Made by a program: the position numbers and the translations under genes. The notes beneath the pieces are model-generated. The model searched no databases, was not told the DNA's origin, and was given only the letters and a program-made list of their open reading frames with translations. Positions 7,089 through 14,071 of a stretch of 64,000 bases of DNA are shown here, piece by piece. Position 1 is the first letter of the stretch, and each line of letters starts with the position of its first letter. Origin of the DNA: Herbaspirillum sp. meg3 (GTDB lineage: Bacteria; Pseudomonadota; Gammaproteobacteria; Burkholderiales; Burkholderiaceae_D); assembly GCF_002257565.1 (NCBI RefSeq), contig NZ_CP022736.1, forward strand, positions 4,092,001-4,156,000, read 5' to 3'.

Positions 7089-8387
7089 TTAAGCTGCAAC
7101 CGCTACCGGTTTTCCGTGCTGCTCCCCCTTGATGCGCAACACCATGACGGCACCGATCAGACAGGCCACACCCATCAGTATCGACGACGCCGTGTAATCG
7201 CCAAGGTTGGCACGCATGAAGCCCGATATCGTGGTGGCGGCAGCGGCGCCAAGCTGATGACCGGCGACGATCCAGCCGAAGACGACAGGTGCTGCCAGAC
7301 GACCGAACACATCATTGGCCAGACGCACGGTCGGCGGTACGGTAGCGATCCAGTCAAGTCCGTAGAAGATTGCGAACACGGTCAGGCCGAAATAGTCGAG
7401 ACCAAAAGCATAGGGCAGGAAGATCAGCGCGATGCCGCGCAGGCCGTAGTACCAGAACAGCAGCACGCGTGGATTGAAGCGATCCGACAGCCAGCCCGAC
7501 AAGGTGGTGCCGACCAGATCGAGCATACCCATCGCCGCCAGGATGCTGGCGCCGCCGACTTCTGAAATGCCGTAGTCGTTGCACATGGCGATGAATTGCG
7601 TGCCGATGTAACCGTTGGTGCTCATGCCACAGACGAAGAAACTGAAAAACAGCAGCCAGAAGTCGCGCACCTTCATTGCCTGGCGCAGCGAATCGAAAGC
7701 GATCGTCAGCGGATTGCGTTGCTTCACCTCTGCATCGGCCGGGGCATCAGCGGCCTGCCCATAGCGACGCAGACCGACGTCGGATGGACGTTCCGGCAGG
7801 AATAGCGCCACCAACGGCACAGCGACTGCAGCGACGATGGCGACCAAAAAGGCCACCGAACGCCAGCCGTAGTGCTCCACCATCGACGCCATCAGCGGCA
7901 AGAACACCATCTGTCCGGTCGCGGCGCTGGCAGTAAGCAAACCCATCGCCAGACCGCGGCGCATTTCAAACCAGCGGCTGACAATCGTCGCACCCAGCGT
8001 GTTGGCGGCAACACCGGTGCCCGAGCCGACCAGCAGGCCCCAGGTCATGACCATGTGCCACGGCATTTGCATCAGCGTACTCAGAGCGGTGCCGACCGAC
8101 AGCAGCACCAGCGCTCCCATCACCACCGGACGAATACCGAAGCGCTGCATCGCGGCCGCTGCGAAGGGACCGATCAGCCCGTACAAGGCGATATTGAAGG
8201 ATATCGCCAGCGAGATGGTGGAACGATTCCAACCAAACTCGTGCTCCAGCGGCAGGATCATGACCGACGGCGTGGCGCGGATCCCGGCCGAGGTCAGCAG
8301 GACGAGGAAGATGACGGCGACCACGACCCAGGCATAACTGAACCGATGTGAGGTGCGCGTGGCGATGGCTTGCGTGACTTTATTCAT
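7089..8387 (-). CDS. MFS transporter, MarR-linked
   Basis: This is a 432-residue major facilitator with 12 predicted helices. The layout resembles monocarboxylate/oxalate-formate type porters (GIRATPSVMILPLEHEFGW at the first loop, a large central loop near residue 210). The ATG at 8387 is preferred to a TTG three codons earlier. It lies 139 bases downstream of a MarR gene on the same strand with no terminator seen between, so it is probably co-transcribed and controlled by that regulator through the palindrome at 9023-9048. The substrate cannot be read from sequence; organic acid uptake or drug export are both possible. Confidence 0.88.
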   Translation of the reverse strand: MNKVTQAIATRTSHRFSYAWVVVAVIFLVLLTSAGIRATPSVMILPLEHEFGWNRSTISLAISFNIALYGLIGPFAAAAMQRFGIRPVVMGALVLLSVGTALSTLMQMPWHMVMTWGLLVGSGTGVAANTLGATIVSRWFEMRRGLAMGLLTASAATGQMVFLPLMASMVEHYGWRSVAFLVAIVAAVAVPLVALFLPERPSDVGLRRYGQAADAPADAEVKQRNPLTIAFDSLRQAMKVRDFWLLFFSFFVCGMSTNGYIGTQFIAMCNDYGISEVGGASILAAMGMLDLVGTTLSGWLSDRFNPRVLLFWYYGLRGIALIFLPYAFGLDYFGLTVFAIFYGLDWIATVPPTVRLANDVFGRLAAPVVFGWIVAGHQLGAAAATTISGFMRANLGDYTASSILMGVACLIGAVMVLRIKGEQHGKPVAVAA

Positions 8388-8526
8388 GACGCTCAATCAG
8401 AGAAGGATAAAAATAAGAATAAAAAACCATCAGTGCCAGACGTACTGATGGCAATGATGGTGCTCGATGGGTGTTTGGTGTTCGCTTGATGCCAATCGCT
8501 TGTTCGTTCTCGCGGAGACTGCCGGA

Positions 8527-8961
8527 TCAGGCTTCCTGCAATCGTTCATAGGCATCGTCGATCATGCCGGACAGCGCCGCATGCATGTCTTCGCCCAGCA
8601 AGCCGTCGATTTCCAGCTGCGCCTCCACCCAGTTATGGCGTGCAGCATCAAGCTTGGCCTTGCCTGCCGTACTCAAGGTCAGGCCGAATGAGCGCTTGTC
8701 GACGTGTTCATCGGGCGGCATATCGACGGTGGCGATCCACCCGGCGGTCATCAGCGGTTTGATGTTGCGGCTCAAGGTGCTGCGATCCATGCCCATCTCC
8801 GCAGCCAGGCGAATATTGGCGATGGAGCCATGCCTGCCCACGCGGCTCAGCAACGAGTACTGGCTGATGGTCAGTTCGTCCGGCAACAAATGCCGGTCAT
8901 AAATCGACGTGATGCGACGAGTGAGGCGGCGCAAACGGGTGCAAGTACATTGGTTAAACAT
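8527..8961 (-). CDS. MarR-family transcriptional regulator
   Basis: This is a 144-residue winged-helix regulator. The core reads LTISQYSLLSRVG, a recognition segment MGMDRSTLSRNIKPL, and a wing around DKRSFGLTLSTAGKAKL, the normal MarR order. CxC near the N-terminus (CTCTRLRRL) could give redox or metal sensitivity, but that is speculation. The ATG at 8961 is used rather than an upstream TTG. It is the first gene of a two-gene unit with the MFS transporter, and a near-perfect palindrome about 60 bases upstream is the probable autoregulatory operator. Confidence 0.93.
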   Translation of the reverse strand: MFNQCTCTRLRRLTRRITSIYDRHLLPDELTISQYSLLSRVGRHGSIANIRLAAEMGMDRSTLSRNIKPLMTAGWIATVDMPPDEHVDKRSFGLTLSTAGKAKLDAARHNWVEAQLEIDGLLGEDMHAALSGMIDDAYERLQEA

Positions 8962-9022
8962 GCTCAATTACCTTCCGAATCGACCTTTCAACAAGCGCGT
9001 TAAAAACTTGCCGAACAAATCG

Positions 9023-9048
9023 ATGCATATGCATTAATGTATATGCAT
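9023..9048. promoter_or_regulatory. MarR operator candidate (26-bp near-perfect palindrome)
   Basis: Arms ATGCATA and TATGCAT flank a CATTAATG-type centre. Only one symmetric pair of dinucleotides breaks the symmetry over 26 bases, and the left half contains the 12-bp palindrome ATGCATATGCAT. It lies 62-87 bases upstream of the MarR start, the usual place for an autoregulatory MarR site. The rest of 8962-9285 contains no supported gene apart from the terminator at 9246-9281. Confidence 0.7.
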
Positions 9049-9245
9049 AGTAATGAACAGATGAAGACCTGTCAAGCAGCCGCGACGAATGTGGTTTTTC
9101 GTAAGTAAATTGGAGAAATTTGCGCTATGGATACCGCAATTGCCGCGCAAGACTGTTGCGAGCGAGGTAGCAGACCATAATGCTCGTCGGCTGCTTTTTC
9201 AAAGGTGATTGAACATCATTCTGATCACGACCTTCAGCAGCGCCT

Positions 9246-9281
9246 CTGGGGATGGGAACAGCCATCCCCAGCGTTGTTTTT
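9246..9281. terminator. Strong hairpin terminator candidate
   Basis: CTGGGGATGG and CCATCCCCAG form a perfect 10-bp stem with a six-base loop (9246-9271), followed on the plus strand by CGTTGTTTTT. It sits just beyond the minus-strand SDR stop at 9286. The T-run is on the plus strand, so as a terminator for the SDR gene it would lack a classic U-tract. Confidence 0.6.
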
Positions 9282-9285
9282 GCCC

Positions 9286-10041
9286 TTAAATCTGACGGAT
9301 ACCTCCGTCGACAAACAGTTCGATGCCATTGACGAAGCTGGCGTCATCAGAGGCAAGGAAGACCGCTGCCTTGGCGATCTCGTCCGGCTCGCCGACACGG
9401 CCCATCGGAATGAGCGAGGCCAGGTGATCCAGGAAACCTTGCTGCTGAGCAGGATCGGTGCCGACGAGTTCGACCAGCCCGGGCGTCCTGATCGGGCCGG
9501 GGCTAAGGGTATTGATACGGATACCGCGGCCTTTCAGGTCAAGAATCCAGTTGCGGGCAAAGGCGCGAACTGCCGCTTTCGAGGCGGCATAGACACTGAA
9601 CGCTTCGGTTCCGCCGCTTGCCGCGGTCGACCCCGTCAGGATCACGGAGGAACCGCTGCCCAGCAACGGCAACGCGGTTTGTACGGTGAACAAGGTGCCT
9701 TTCACATTACGCGAGAACGTATCGTCGAAATGCTCTTCAGTAATCTGACCGAAGGGCATGAACGAGCCGCCGCCAGCGTTGGCCACAAGAATATCCAGCT
9801 TGCCGTGCTGTTCTTTGACGCGATCAAAAAACGCCTGCAGTTGCACGGTGTCTGAGGAGTCCACCGATGCGCTTTCCACGCTACCGCCGACGGCCTTCAC
9901 GGCCGCATCAAGTTCCGCTTGGCGGCGGCCGGTGATATACACAATCGCACCCTGGCTAACAAAACGCTTCGCAATAGCCAGACCAATACCAGTGCTGCCG
10001 CCGGTGACAACCGCTACTTTTTTCGCAAGCTTTAATTCCAT
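9286..10041 (-). CDS. Classical short-chain dehydrogenase/reductase
   Basis: This is a 251-residue cytosolic oxidoreductase. The Rossmann motif is TGGSTGIG (13-20), the structural motif is NAGGG (88-92), and the catalytic Ser138, Tyr151 and Lys155 lie in GSTAAS and YAASK. The loop NTLSPGPIRTPG and the C-terminal IELFVDGG are typical. The Arg39-Arg40 pair after the second strand (ITGRRQ) suggests NADP(H) preference (inference). It is divergently oriented from a LysR gene at 10184, with an inverted repeat between them, and is very likely its target. Such LysR/SDR pairs are common; the substrate is unknown. Confidence 0.93.
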   Translation of the reverse strand: MELKLAKKVAVVTGGSTGIGLAIAKRFVSQGAIVYITGRRQAELDAAVKAVGGSVESASVDSSDTVQLQAFFDRVKEQHGKLDILVANAGGGSFMPFGQITEEHFDDTFSRNVKGTLFTVQTALPLLGSGSSVILTGSTAASGGTEAFSVYAASKAAVRAFARNWILDLKGRGIRINTLSPGPIRTPGLVELVGTDPAQQQGFLDHLASLIPMGRVGEPDEIAKAAVFLASDDASFVNGIELFVDGGIRQI

Positions 10042-10142
10042 GATTTTTCCTTCATCGTTGAAATGCGCACTTGATTAGTGACGCCTGTAACCCAGTGTGG
10101 CCTCCCACCGTGCCAAAGAGAAGACAAGCGGCAGCCATATCA

Positions 10143-10163
10143 TTTATGCTTTAGTTGCATAAA
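10143..10163. promoter_or_regulatory. LysR operator candidate between SDR and LysR genes
   Basis: TTTATGC (10143-10149) and GCATAAA (10157-10163) form a perfect 7-bp inverted repeat with a 7-base spacer. It lies 20 bases before the LysR start and about 100 bases before the SDR start. Position and dyad geometry fit a LysR-type activator binding region that also autoregulates. Confidence 0.7.
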
Positions 10164-10183
10164 TTGAGTGGAAAGGGATCGAA

Positions 10184-11086
10184 ATGGATAAATTGCTGTG
10201 GATGCACTGCTTCGTACGCGCGGTCGAAACCGGTAGTTTTTCGGTGGTCGCCAGAGAAATGCAAATCGGTCAGCCAAACGTGAGCCGCCATATCGCATCG
10301 CTGGAAAAGTCGCTTGGCACGCGCCTGCTGCATCGCTCCACGCGGCATATGGTGGCCACACCCGAAGGCCAGCGTTATTACGCCCAGGCGCGCCATGCGC
10401 TTGATATCATTTCTCAAGCCGAGTCTGATGCACATGGAGAGCAAGACCCCCATGGATTGCTGCGCGTCGCGTGTCCGGAAAGTGTCGGTTCCGAGCTGAT
10501 CATCGCAGCGCTACCGGGTTTTCTCGAACGCTATCCGCACGTGGACGTCGACCTGCGCCTGGGGGACGAATACATAGACCTGGTAGCCGAAGGGGTCGAT
10601 ATCGCCATCCGCGGAGGTACGCTCAAGGACAGCGCTCTGCGCGCACGGCGCGTGGGCACGTCCGAGCGCATTTGCGTAGCCAGCGATGCCTATCTGCAAA
10701 AACACGGCCTGCCGCGGCAACCGGAAGACCTGCTGCGCCATCAGTGCATCATCTACACCTTGCTGGCCGGGGGCAGCGGCACGTGGCCGTTCAAGAATGG
10801 GCCTGTACCTGTCAGCGGCCGGACGCGGCTCAACAACCTCGACGGCATACGCCGCGCCGTACTGCAGGGCTTGGGGGTCGGCTACCTTCCCTCGTGGATG
10901 ATCGCCAGGGAACTCCGTACCGGCGAACTGCGCGCCTTATTGACCGACCATGCTACAGCCCCCTCCCCTCTGAACGTCTTGTATTCGGCCGACAGGTTGC
11001 TGCCACAGCGGGCCGGCGTCTTCATTGAGTTCATCACGAAGGTGTTTGCGGACACTCCCGGCCTGAACGGCACTTCGCTGGTTTAA
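10184..11086 (+). CDS. LysR-family regulator of the adjacent SDR
   Basis: This is a 300-residue regulator. The N-terminal helix-turn-helix region includes FVRAVETGSFSVVAREM and QPNVSRHIASLEKSLGTRLLHRSTR. The effector domain begins near residue 90 (LLRVACPESVG) and contains IAIRGGTLKDS and GVGYLPSWM, typical of the large subgroup that regulates a divergent oxidoreductase. The ATG at 10184 follows GGGATCGAA. The dyad at 10143-10163 is the probable binding site. Inducer unknown. Confidence 0.94.
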   Translation: MDKLLWMHCFVRAVETGSFSVVAREMQIGQPNVSRHIASLEKSLGTRLLHRSTRHMVATPEGQRYYAQARHALDIISQAESDAHGEQDPHGLLRVACPESVGSELIIAALPGFLERYPHVDVDLRLGDEYIDLVAEGVDIAIRGGTLKDSALRARRVGTSERICVASDAYLQKHGLPRQPEDLLRHQCIIYTLLAGGSGTWPFKNGPVPVSGRTRLNNLDGIRRAVLQGLGVGYLPSWMIARELRTGELRALLTDHATAPSPLNVLYSADRLLPQRAGVFIEFITKVFADTPGLNGTSLV

Positions 11087-11159
11087 ATTGATCCACGCTT
11101 CCAGCGTCTGGCGAATACGGCACCCCGATCGTATGCCCCTAATAACCTAAGGCTCGCAG

Positions 11160-12713
11160 CTAAAGCTGCTCAAGACGAGCCCGAACATCCATAGCACGGG
11201 TACGGAGCGCATCCAGCTGATCCCCTTGCATTTTTTGGAGTTGCTTATACACCATGCCTAAACGCGTATTGTTGCGCAGCAACGGTTCATGACGCGCGAA
11301 AAAATCCCAGTACAACGCGCTGAACGGGCACGCGTCGTCGCCGAGTTTTTGTTTCGGATCGTATCGGCAGCCTTGGCAGTAATCGCTCATGCGTTGAATG
11401 TACGCACCGCTACTGACATAGGGCTTGGTCGCAATAAGACCGCCATCCGCCCATTGGCTCATACCCAGAGTGTTAGGTAGCTCAACCCACTCGAAGGCGT
11501 CTATATACACACCTAAATACCAGCGATGCAGCGCCTGCGGATCAAGTCCGGCCAGCAGCGAAAAATTACCGATCACCATCAGGCGCTGAATGTGATGGGC
11601 GTGTGCAGTCTGCAACGACTGACCGATGGCATGGTGCATGCAGCGCATCGTCGTATCGCCAGTCCAGAACCAGCTTGGCAGGGGCAGCTCGTGACCGAGC
11701 GTATTGCGCTCGTCATAGCCTGGCATGTGGGCCCAATAAATGCCGCGCACATATTCCCGCCAACCGACAATCTGCCTGATAAACCCCTCCACTGCCGCCA
11801 ACGGCGCAGTACCGTTGCGGTAGGCTTGTTCTGCGCTGCGCACCACTTCAAGCGGATGAAGCATTTTGACGTTCAGCGCAAACGACAGCAGCGAGTGAAA
11901 CAGGCGTTGGCTCTTGCTGCTCATGGCATCTTCAAAGTCGCCAAAATGAGGAAGCGTAGTGTTGATAAATGTCTCCAGACACATCAGCGCCTCCTTGCGA
12001 TTCAAGGGCCAGCGCATCTGCATTGCCTGCGGATCGCCAAAGCTGCTCACACCGCAGCGCTGCAACCACTCCCACAGGTCCTGATGGTCATGGGTCGGAC
12101 GAGTATCTACCGGCTCCGCCGGCGTTCCCGGCCAAGGCTTGCGGTTATCGTGATCAAAGTTCCATTGCCCGCCTTCCGGCTTGCCTTGCGCATCTACAAG
12201 CAACGTAAAGCGGCGGCGCATGTGGCGATAGAAATGCTCCATCAGCCATTGCTTGCGGCCTGCGTACAGCTGGGCCATTTCGTTTCGAGATGTCAGAAAA
12301 TGTTCACTGTCGACTTCTGTCGTGGCAAATTGCTGTTGCGCAGCCCATGTACGAAGCAGAGCATCCAGTCGCCATTCGTCTGGCAACTGCCATTCCAGGC
12401 GCTCGGCATCGTAGCGTCGCATCATTGCCTCCAGATTTTCCGTGATGGATTGTCTGTTGCTCTGATCGTCAAGCGCCACGTATCGTACCCGGTGACCTGC
12501 CGCGCGCAGATGACGCGCGAAGTCACGCATCGCAGCAAAGATAGCTAGAATTTTTTGTGCGTGATGCAGTACGTAGTCAGTTTCCTGACGCACTTCCATG
12601 AGTACATAGACGACGTGGGGATCTACGATCTGAAACCACGAGTGCTCAGTGTTGAGCTGGTCGCCGAGGATCAGACGCAAGGTGCAAGTACGGCTTGTCA
12701 CGCGAGGCTCCAT
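11160..12713 (-). CDS. FeS-BCP/PhrB-type (6-4) photolyase
   Basis: This is a 517-residue cryptochrome/photolyase-related flavoprotein. The N-terminal LRLILGDQLNTEHSWF is diagnostic of the iron-sulfur bacterial cryptochrome and photolyase group. Four cysteines, Cys358 (TTMRCMHH), Cys446 and Cys449 (DYCQGCRYDP) and Cys462 (DDACPF), match the spacing of the 4Fe-4S ligands of Agrobacterium PhrB (350, 438, 441, 454, as I recall them), all shifted by eight. Known members repair (6-4) photoproducts and bind FAD and 6,7-dimethyl-8-ribityllumazine. The gene stands alone, convergent with the LysR gene, with no light-response partner nearby. Confidence 0.93.
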   Translation of the reverse strand: MEPRVTSRTCTLRLILGDQLNTEHSWFQIVDPHVVYVLMEVRQETDYVLHHAQKILAIFAAMRDFARHLRAAGHRVRYVALDDQSNRQSITENLEAMMRRYDAERLEWQLPDEWRLDALLRTWAAQQQFATTEVDSEHFLTSRNEMAQLYAGRKQWLMEHFYRHMRRRFTLLVDAQGKPEGGQWNFDHDNRKPWPGTPAEPVDTRPTHDHQDLWEWLQRCGVSSFGDPQAMQMRWPLNRKEALMCLETFINTTLPHFGDFEDAMSSKSQRLFHSLLSFALNVKMLHPLEVVRSAEQAYRNGTAPLAAVEGFIRQIVGWREYVRGIYWAHMPGYDERNTLGHELPLPSWFWTGDTTMRCMHHAIGQSLQTAHAHHIQRLMVIGNFSLLAGLDPQALHRWYLGVYIDAFEWVELPNTLGMSQWADGGLIATKPYVSSGAYIQRMSDYCQGCRYDPKQKLGDDACPFSALYWDFFARHEPLLRNNTRLGMVYKQLQKMQGDQLDALRTRAMDVRARLEQL

Positions 12714-12854
12714 TGGTGCAAATAGGTCGTGTTTTTTACCTGCTGCGACTCCGCACCAGGGGACAGTTTTCGGCCAACTGGTCGTTTATGGCATTGTAGT
12801 CAAATCACTCCCTGCTTCTCAACGCCTGCATTTTTACGCTAACAATGCGAGCCG

Positions 12855-12887
12855 AAAAAAATGGCGCCGTGACAACGGGCGCCATTT
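12855..12887 (-). terminator. Intrinsic terminator of the HxlR gene
   Basis: AAATGGCGCC (12859-12868) pairs with GGCGCCATTT (12878-12887) over a nine-base loop. On the minus strand the stem is followed by a run of T residues. It lies 25 bases beyond the HxlR stop at 12913. Confidence 0.85.
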
Positions 12888-12912
12888 CTGGACAAAAAGA
12901 ACAGTGACTCGC

Positions 12913-13509
12913 TCAGGCGCTTTTCTTCGCAGCCTTCTTGCGTGGTGTCCTGACAGGTGCGGCAGGTTCGTCCGCCATCGGTTGCCCGGCAAAACTGTCA
13001 GCGCCGTCGTTGGCTGCAGCGGCACGTTCACGTGCAAAGTTGATGCGACGGATCATGCTTTCATTGGCTTGCGGGCCGGGAGTAAAGACGAATTCCGGTG
13101 AACTCAGCGGCTTACCGCTCTTACGGTCGACCATGATGGGGTCAGCCACTTCGCCCGAGGTCGAATCGACCAGCAGCACGCTCGGGCCCTCAGGGGCAAA
13201 ATGCTTGTTGCCCCAGCTGTTGAGCGCGACCAGAATGGAACGGAAATCACGTCCCAGATCGGTCAGCACATATTCATGGCGCGGCGGACGCTCGCTGTAC
13301 TGGCGACGCTCCAGCAGGCCGGATTCGACCAGCGAGTTGAGACGGCGCGTCAGCATGTTGGGCGCAATGTCCAGGCTCTTCTGGAACTGGTCGAAACGCG
13401 TCAGCCCGTGCATTGCATCGCGCAGGATCAGGATGCTCCACCATTCACCCACGCGTTCGAGCGTACGGGCGACCGGGCATTGCATGTTGCCAAAGCTTTT
13501 ACGTTCCAT
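12913..13509 (-). CDS. HxlR-family transcriptional regulator with basic tail
   Basis: This is a 198-residue protein. The HxlR winged helix is at the N-terminus: CPVARTLERVGEWWSILILRDAMHGLTRFDQFQ, then LDIAPNMLTRRLNSLVESGLLER and the wing RPPRHEYVLTDLG. A conserved N-terminal Cys (NMQCPVA, near residue 10) is the redox or electrophile sensor in some HxlR proteins. Residues past about 110 form an extra segment ending in a Lys/Arg-rich tail (RTPRKKAAKKSA). The ATG at 13509 is preferred to an upstream TTG. It is divergent from the MaoC gene, with a small dyad between them, so it probably controls that gene and itself. Confidence 0.93.
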   Translation of the reverse strand: MERKSFGNMQCPVARTLERVGEWWSILILRDAMHGLTRFDQFQKSLDIAPNMLTRRLNSLVESGLLERRQYSERPPRHEYVLTDLGRDFRSILVALNSWGNKHFAPEGPSVLLVDSTSGEVADPIMVDRKSGKPLSSPEFVFTPGPQANESMIRRINFARERAAAANDGADSFAGQPMADEPAAPVRTPRKKAAKKSA

Positions 13510-13554
13510 AGACAAGTCCCATCAAGCTGATTATCATTCGATTGAACAACTTAC

Positions 13555-13567
13555 TATCATTTTGATA
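13555..13567. promoter_or_regulatory. Operator candidate between HxlR and MaoC genes
   Basis: TATCA-TTT-TGATA is a perfect 5-3-5 inverted repeat, extendable by one near-match on each side, in the 91-base divergent gap. A second ATTATCATTC-like half lies at 13529-13540. It is placed where an HxlR dimer could repress both genes. Confidence 0.55.
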
Positions 13568-13600
13568 CTTACATTATAGAACAAGTCAAGGGAGACCGCC

Positions 13601-14059
13601 ATGTCCGCTACATTGCTATATCTGGAGGATTTTACCGCCGGCCAGAAATTTACCGTTGCCGCAACCGAAACGCTCAGTGCCGACGACATCAAGACCTTCG
13701 CCGCCAGCTACGACCCGCAGCCCTTCCACATGGATGAAGCCGCTGCGGCACAGAGTTTTTTTGGCGGCCTGGCGGCCAGCGGCTGGCATACGGCGGCACT
13801 GACCATGCGCCTGCTGGTGAAGACACTGCCGATCAAGGGCGGCGTCATTGGCGCGGGTTTTGAAGAGTTTCGCTGGCCACGCCCTACGCGTCCGGGCGAC
13901 ATCCTGCGGGTTGAAGTCGAAGTGCTGGAGTTGAAGTTCTCACAGTCGAAACCTCAACAAGGCTTCCTCAAGCACCGCGTCACCACCTTCAATCAGAATA
14001 ACGAGCCGGTGCTGATCATGACCGGCAACCTGCTGGTGCCGCGCCGGCCGCAGGCTTGA
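13601..14059 (+). CDS. MaoC-like hot-dog dehydratase
   Basis: This is a 152-residue single hot-dog-fold protein. It carries the hydratase-2-like motif: Asp in AASYDPQPFHMDEAAA (residues 34-49) and the following FGGLAASGWHTAAL. The later FEEFRWPRPTRPGDILRVEVEV strand is typical of MaoC-like acyl-CoA dehydratases. It is cytosolic; substrates are usually enoyl-CoA esters, but the specific pathway is not shown. A GGGAGACC ribosome site precedes the ATG. It is convergent with the EAL gene, with a 12-base gap. It is probably controlled by the divergent HxlR protein. Confidence 0.92.
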   Translation: MSATLLYLEDFTAGQKFTVAATETLSADDIKTFAASYDPQPFHMDEAAAAQSFFGGLAASGWHTAALTMRLLVKTLPIKGGVIGAGFEEFRWPRPTRPGDILRVEVEVLELKFSQSKPQQGFLKHRVTTFNQNNEPVLIMTGNLLVPRRPQA

Positions 14060-14071
14060 TCTGCCGATCGT

